Assembly: GCA_007119835.1 (NCBI GenBank)
Contig: SKOX01000051.1
Location: forward strand, 1-17,429
Origin: Paracoccaceae bacterium
GTDB taxonomy: Bacteria; Pseudomonadota; Alphaproteobacteria; Rhodobacterales; Rhodobacteraceae
Direction of reading: 5' to 3'
Length of the DNA stretch: 17,429 bases
Part shown: positions 13,942 through 17,429 of the stretch, in pieces
Position numbering within the stretch: the stretch's first letter is position 1
How the letters are laid out: every line of letters begins with the position of its first letter
Made by a program: the position numbers and the translations under genes
Notes under the pieces: model-generated
What the model was told of the DNA's origin: nothing
Database searches by the model: none
Seen by the model: only the letters and a program-made list of their open reading frames with translations

Positions 13942-14505
13942 ATGCGGCATAGGATTGCGGCAGCGGCTGTGGCCGTGCTGGCGCTGGGTCAGCCGGCGCT
14001 CGCCGACGAGTTCGAGGAGGTCGTCGAGAGCGCGCTCGAAGCCTATCGCGCGGGCGACCCGACCATCGCCCGCGAGGATCTGGAATACGCCCTGCGGCTC
14101 CTCGGCGAGATGGAAGCCGACATGCTGGTGGGCCACCTGCCCGAGCCGCTCGACGGCTGGACGCGGCAACTGGATGACGTGCAGGCCGGGGGCATGCCGA
14201 TGGCGATGCTCGGCGGCGGGACGATGGCCGCCGCGAGCTACCGCAGGAACGGCGAAGAATTCACCCTGACGCTCACCGCGAACTCGCCGATGGTGAGCGG
14301 CATGGCGGCGATGTTCTCCGGCATGGCCGGGCTCGGCGGCGACCGCAGCGTGCGGATCCAGCGCCAGACCTTCGCGGTCTCGGAGGGCGAGATCCAGGGG
14401 GTCGTCGGCGGCAACGTGCTGGTTCAGGCGTCCGGCCGCGCGCCGATCGAGGCGATGCAGGCCCACATCGAGGCGATGGACCTCCGGGCGCTCGCCGACT
14501 TCTGA
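13942..14505 (+). CDS. Secreted/periplasmic protein of unknown function (187 aa), methionine-rich
   Basis: I do not recognise a named family. A clear Sec signal (RHR, then AAAAVAVLALGQPALA) ends at an ALA site after residue 21. The mature protein opens with a helical stretch (EVVESALEAYRAGDPTIA...LLGEME, about 25-57). It continues with LVGHLPEPLDGW, a Gly/Met-rich segment (GGMPMAMLGGGTM), a probable beta strand (EEFTLTLTANSPM) and a second Met-rich stretch (PMVSGMAAMFSGMAGLGG). There are no cysteines. I chose the ATG at 13942 because it has AAAGGGAGGG upstream and begins the signal peptide. An upstream in-frame ATG at 13903 would hide that signal. It converges with yciB across a strong hairpin. 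Confidence 0.85.
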   Translation: MRHRIAAAAVAVLALGQPALADEFEEVVESALEAYRAGDPTIAREDLEYALRLLGEMEADMLVGHLPEPLDGWTRQLDDVQAGGMPMAMLGGGTMAAASYRRNGEEFTLTLTANSPMVSGMAAMFSGMAGLGGDRSVRIQRQTFAVSEGEIQGVVGGNVLVQASGRAPIEAMQAHIEAMDLRALADF

Positions 14506-14568
14506 CGCCGGGACGCTGGCCGCGGTCACGATCCGCCGCGGTACCGCCGTCATCAGTTAGCGACTTGC

Positions 14569-14592
14569 GGCGTGTCCGCGTGCGGACACGCC
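14569..14592. terminator. Strong hairpin between convergent genes
   Basis: GGCGTGTCCGC (14569-14579) pairs perfectly with GCGGACACGCC (14582-14592), leaving only 2 unpaired bases (in practice a slightly opened loop). It lies between the secreted-protein stop (14505) and the yciB stop (14621), so it probably ends both transcripts. No long T-run is seen on either side. A further GCGGACAC (14594-14601) offers an alternative pairing partner. Confidence 0.55.
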
Positions 14593-14620
14593 CGCGGACA
14601 CCGCCGGACCCCGCACGCTT

Positions 14621-15223
14621 TCAGCGCTTTTCGGGAAGCGCGTGGCGCTGGAAGAGCGGCAGCTGGCTCATGATGAAGGCGAAGTTCGCCGCCGGCAGCA
14701 CGAAGGTCCGGAAGTTCACCCACACGTCGGTCCCGAACTGCCGCCAGACGATCTCGTTGAGGACCGCTAGCACGAGCCAGAAGACGATGATCCGCCGGGT
14801 GAAGGTCACCCACCCCTCGCGCGACATCGGGATCAGCTCGTCCATCAGGTAGCTGAGGTAGCTCTGCCCGCGCGCCAGCCCGAAGCCGAGGATCGCGGAA
14901 AACAGCGTGTAGTTGATCGCGGGCTTCATCTTCACGAAGGTGTCGTCGCGCAGGATGAGCGTCAGCCCGCCGAAGACCGTCACCAGGATCGCGGTCCAGA
15001 GCGCGAGCCGCGGCAGCTTGCCCGTCCAGAGCCGCATGAAGACGACCGAAGCGACGATCGCCGGCACGAAAAGCAGCGTGGCGAACAGGATCTGTTCGAG
15101 CTGCTGCTCCTCGATCGGCAGCGTCTCGTCCACCGTCGCCCAGCGGTAGCCGAGGAAGAAGACGCCGATCGGCCCGATCTCGAGGGCGAGCTTCAGCAGG
15201 GGGTGGATGGTGCGGTGCGCCAT
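14621..15223 (-). CDS. yciB: Septation protein A family / YciB (IspZ) inner-membrane protein
   Basis: A 200-residue polytopic membrane protein of the YciB/IspZ family, linked to cell-envelope integrity and division in several proteobacteria; its biochemical role is not settled. The N-terminal signature LLKLALEIGPIGVFFLGYRW is present. Further family features are KLPRLALWTAILVTVFGGLTLIL, FVKMKPAINYTLFSAILGFGL, REGWVTFTRRIIVFWLVLAVLNEIVW and the conserved end VWVNFRTFVLPAANFAFIMSQLPL. About five to six membrane segments are expected. The ATG at 15223 is 23 bp after the EamA-family gene. It is third in the ftsY-led operon. Confidence 0.95.
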   Translation of the reverse strand: MAHRTIHPLLKLALEIGPIGVFFLGYRWATVDETLPIEEQQLEQILFATLLFVPAIVASVVFMRLWTGKLPRLALWTAILVTVFGGLTLILRDDTFVKMKPAINYTLFSAILGFGLARGQSYLSYLMDELIPMSREGWVTFTRRIIVFWLVLAVLNEIVWRQFGTDVWVNFRTFVLPAANFAFIMSQLPLFQRHALPEKR

Positions 15224-15246
15224 GGCGGCGTCCCTTACCCGAGCCG

Positions 15247-16146
15247 TCAGCCGAATTCCACCACGATCGCTCCGAGCGCGATCAGCGCGACGAGCGCCCC
15301 GCGGGCGAGGCCCACCCGCTCCTTAAGGTAGAGCCAGCCGATCAGCGCCGCGAAGACCACGGAGGTTTCGCGAAGGACCGCGGCCTGGCCCACCTTGTCG
15401 AGCCGGGTCGCGAGCATCACCGAGCCGAAGCTCACGTAGGCGACGAGGCCGCCTGCGATGCCGCGGCGGACGAGGCCGCTGAGATCGGGCGGCGAGGTCA
15501 TGCGGGCGTAGCGCCAGGCGGCGATCCACGGGAAGATCAGCCCGTCGAACACGAAGAACCAGGCGAGGAAGGTGAACGGATCGGGCGTCACCCGGATGCC
15601 GTAGGCGTCGTAGGTGGTGTAGGCGGCGGTGAAGAGCCCGGTAAGGAAGGCGAGCCAGACGGCGTTGACCAGCACCGCCCGCCCCACGCCCGCCTGGGCG
15701 ATGTTAAGGCCGGCGAGCACGAAGATGCCGCCCGAGAGCAGCAGGACGCCCGACCACTGCACCGCCGAATAGACCTCGCCGAAGACGAATCCGGCGGCGA
15801 GCACGGTGACGAGCGGCCCGGTGCCGCGGACGATCGGGTAGACCACCGTGAAGGCGCCGCGCGAATAGGCCATCGCCTGCGCGAGCTTGTAGCCGAGGTG
15901 GATGACCATCGCTCCGGCGAGGATCGCCCATTCCCAGCCCTGCGGCCATGGCACGAGGAAGAGCGCGACCGGCAGCGCCATCAGGCAGTAGGATGCGTCG
16001 ATGGCGCCGCGGCTGAGCCAGGGGTCGTGCTTCCCCTTCTGCAGGGCGCCGAAGACCGCGTGGCTGACGGCGGCCAGCAGCGCGAGGAGGGTGGCGACCA
16101 GCGCGGCCTCGGGGGTGCCCTCGAGGCCGACGATCAGGTCGCTCAC
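15247..16146 (-). CDS. EamA/DMT-superfamily transporter
   Basis: A 299-residue protein with about ten membrane segments arranged as two EamA repeats. The first spans roughly 18-150 and includes YSRGAFTVVYPIVRGTGPLV. The second spans roughly 160-298 and includes LRETSVVFAALIGWLYLKERVGLARG. Both carry the repeat-typical aromatic/glycine pattern. Such proteins export or import metabolites (amino acids, purines, polyamines), but the substrate cannot be predicted. Its ATG overlaps the ftsY stop by 4 bp (ATGA, 16143-16146), so translation is coupled. It lies between ftsY and yciB, an arrangement I remember as common in Rhodobacterales. Confidence 0.93.
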   Translation of the reverse strand: MSDLIVGLEGTPEAALVATLLALLAAVSHAVFGALQKGKHDPWLSRGAIDASYCLMALPVALFLVPWPQGWEWAILAGAMVIHLGYKLAQAMAYSRGAFTVVYPIVRGTGPLVTVLAAGFVFGEVYSAVQWSGVLLLSGGIFVLAGLNIAQAGVGRAVLVNAVWLAFLTGLFTAAYTTYDAYGIRVTPDPFTFLAWFFVFDGLIFPWIAAWRYARMTSPPDLSGLVRRGIAGGLVAYVSFGSVMLATRLDKVGQAAVLRETSVVFAALIGWLYLKERVGLARGALVALIALGAIVVEFG

Positions 16147-17351
16147 GCCTCCGTTCCGGTGAGCGCGCGGGCGAAGTCCTCGGGATCAAACGGGGCGAGG
16201 TCGTCAATCCCCTCGCCGACGCCGATGGCGTGGATCGGCAGGCCCACTCGGTCGGCGAGCGCGACCAGCACGCCGCCCTTGGCCGTACCGTCGAGCTTGG
16301 TCATCACGAGGCCGGTGACGTCGGCGATCTTGCGGAAGATCTCGACCTGGTTGAGCGCGTTCTGGCCGGTCGTGGCATCGAGCACGAGGAGCGTGTTGTG
16401 CGGCGCCTCGGGGTCGCGCTTGCGGATGACGCGGACGATCTTGGCGAGCTCGGCCATCAGGTCGTCGCGGTTCTGCAGCCGGCCAGCCGTGTCGATGAGC
16501 AGGAGGTCGGCGCCGTCGGCCTCGGCCTTCGCCATCGCGTCGAAAGCGAGGCTCGCGGGGTCGGAGCCTTGCGGCGCGGTCATCACCGGGACGCCGGCGC
16601 GATCGCCCCAGATCTGGAGCTGCTCGACGGCGGCGGCGCGGAAGGTGTCGCCGGCGGCGATGACGACCGACTTCCCCGCGCCGCGGAACTGGCTCGCGAG
16701 CTTGCCGATGGTGGTGGTCTTGCCGGAGCCGTTGACGCCGACGACGAGGACGACCTGCGGGCGCTTGGCATAGATCGGCAGCGGCTTCGCCACCGGCTCG
16801 AGGATCGCGGCGATCTCGGCGGCGAGGAGGCGCTTGATCTCGGACGCGCTCATCCGGCGGCCGTAGCGGCCCTCGGCCATGTTGGCGGTCACCTTGAGCG
16901 CGGTCTCGACGCCCATGTCGGCCTGGATGAGCAGCTCCTCGAGGCTCTCGAGCATGGCGTCGTCGAGGACGCGGGTCTTCTCCGGCGCGGCCCGGCCGAA
17001 CAGGCGGCCCATGAGGCCGGGACGCGCCTCGGCCGGGGCCTCGACCTCGGGCGGCGGCAACGGCTCGGGCTGCGGCGGTGGTTCCGGCTGCGGCGACGGT
17101 GCGGGCTGCGGCGACGGTACGGGGCGTGCGACCGGCGGCGGTGCCGTTTCTCCGGTCGGCGTGGGCGGGACCGGGGAGGTGGCGGAGGGTGCGGCCGGGG
17201 CCTGCGGGTCGGGTGCGGCTGTCTCGCGCGGCTCCGGGGCAGCAGTGCCCGCCGCGGCATCCGGCGCCTCGTCGATGATCGCCTCTAGGCCCTCGTCGAT
17301 CTTCGAGGACGACTTGAAGAGACGCTCCTTGAGCTTGGAGAAGAACGCCAT
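16143..17351 (-). CDS. ftsY: Signal recognition particle receptor FtsY
   Basis: FtsY is the SRP-receptor GTPase that docks ribosome-nascent chain complexes at the inner membrane. The 402 residues have a short N-terminal amphipathic piece (MAFFSKLKERLFKSSSK). A proline/alanine-rich acidic linker follows (about 28-110, with PQP/PEP repeats), then the helical N domain (about 125-190) and the GTPase G domain. G motifs are GVNGSGKTTT (205-214), DTFRAAAVEQL (235-245), DTAGRL (287-292), TKLD (351-354) and GVGEGIDDLAPF (377-388). ATG at 17351 is preceded by GGCGGG, a modest ribosome site that lies in one arm of an inverted repeat. It leads the ftsY-EamA-yciB operon. Confidence 0.98.
   Translation of the reverse strand: MAFFSKLKERLFKSSSKIDEGLEAIIDEAPDAAAGTAAPEPRETAAPDPQAPAAPSATSPVPPTPTGETAPPPVARPVPSPQPAPSPQPEPPPQPEPLPPPEVEAPAEARPGLMGRLFGRAAPEKTRVLDDAMLESLEELLIQADMGVETALKVTANMAEGRYGRRMSASEIKRLLAAEIAAILEPVAKPLPIYAKRPQVVLVVGVNGSGKTTTIGKLASQFRGAGKSVVIAAGDTFRAAAVEQLQIWGDRAGVPVMTAPQGSDPASLAFDAMAKAEADGADLLLIDTAGRLQNRDDLMAELAKIVRVIRKRDPEAPHNTLLVLDATTGQNALNQVEIFRKIADVTGLVMTKLDGTAKGGVLVALADRVGLPIHAIGVGEGIDDLAPFDPEDFARALTGTEA
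17086..17118. repeat. Tandem 18-bp repeat in the ftsY linker
   Basis: The 15-mer GGCTGCGGCGACGGT occurs at 17086-17100 and 17104-17118 (period 18). It encodes the repeated PSPQP units of the Pro-rich linker on the minus strand. Partial further copies extend left to about 17062. Confidence 0.7.
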
Positions 17352-17357
17352 CGGGAA

Positions 17358-17400
17358 CCCGCCGGAGAGATGCTTCCGGGCTCCCTAGCCTGCCGGCGGG
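17358..17400 (-). promoter_or_regulatory. Inverted repeat in the ftsY leader
   Basis: CCCGCCGG (17358-17365) and CCGGCGGG (17393-17400) are perfect inverted repeats separated by 27 bases. On the minus strand the 3' arm contains GGCGGG, the only Shine-Dalgarno-like sequence, ending 6 bases before the ftsY ATG. Folding would mask it. I see no other gene in 17352-17429. Confidence 0.35.
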
Positions 17401-17429
17401 GGGAAATGCAAACGGTGAGCCCCGCCAGC

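Noticed and set aside
1..17429. tRNA/rRNA genes, CRISPR arrays, insertion sequences, integrases, toxin-antitoxin or defence genes
   Set aside because: I looked for cloverleaf/CCA ends, evenly spaced repeats, transposase motifs and typical defence domains and saw none; nearly all the sequence is accounted for by housekeeping genes.

Overview
This is a GC-rich bacterial chromosome segment, very probably from an alphaproteobacterium and most likely a Rhodobacterales-type organism. The reasons are the gene content and order (glpX-recJ, sdhCDAB, ftsY with a DMT-family permease and yciB), a complete tripartite TRAP transporter, and coding on most of the sequence with strong third-position G/C bias. 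This assignment comes from recognising protein families by eye. No database was searched and I cannot name a genus. No rRNA, tRNA, CRISPR array, insertion sequence, integrase or phage gene was seen.

Left part (1-3254, all minus strand): the N-terminal part of recJ (cut by the left edge), glpX (class II fructose-1,6-bisphosphatase), a tiny predicted lipoprotein, and an ExoD-family membrane protein. A 16-bp perfect palindrome lies just upstream of glpX.

3386-6722 (minus): a TRAP transporter operon, substrate-binding protein -> small permease -> large permease, of the TakP/FcbT (mannitol/chloroaromatic, 2-oxoacid) type. A perfect 11-bp hairpin sits between the binding protein and the permeases, and a good -35 element lies upstream. 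A gene-free stretch of about 320 bp (6723-7041) separates it from two small plus-strand genes (7042-7395, 7507-7815). Each of these encodes a single-pass membrane protein with a basic N-terminus and an acidic, proline-rich tail. I do not recognise them.

7873-11339 (minus): the complete succinate dehydrogenase operon sdhC-sdhD-sdhA-sdhB, with all expected cofactor ligands visible. A UbiH/UbiF-type flavin monooxygenase gene (11585-12808, plus) diverges from it. The 245-bp divergent region carries a candidate sdhC promoter and tandem GTGATCAC palindromes exactly 21 bp apart. It continues rightwards with a fumarylacetoacetate-hydrolase-family enzyme (13001-13846) and a secreted protein of unknown function (13942-14505).

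Right part (14621-17351, minus): ftsY -> EamA/DMT permease -> yciB, tightly packed (4-bp ATGA overlap, then a 23-bp gap). A strong hairpin at 14569-14592 separates this operon from the convergent secreted-protein gene.

Overall this is mostly core metabolism and housekeeping: central carbon (glpX, sdh), respiratory quinone chemistry (ubiH-like next to sdh), organic-acid uptake (TRAP) and membrane biogenesis (ftsY, yciB). I do not see a large undescribed multi-gene system. The most interesting leftovers are regulatory DNA (upstream of sdhC and glpX, and between dctP and dctQ), the pair of acidic-tail membrane proteins, the methionine-rich secreted protein, and a 15-bp direct repeat flanking sdhB.
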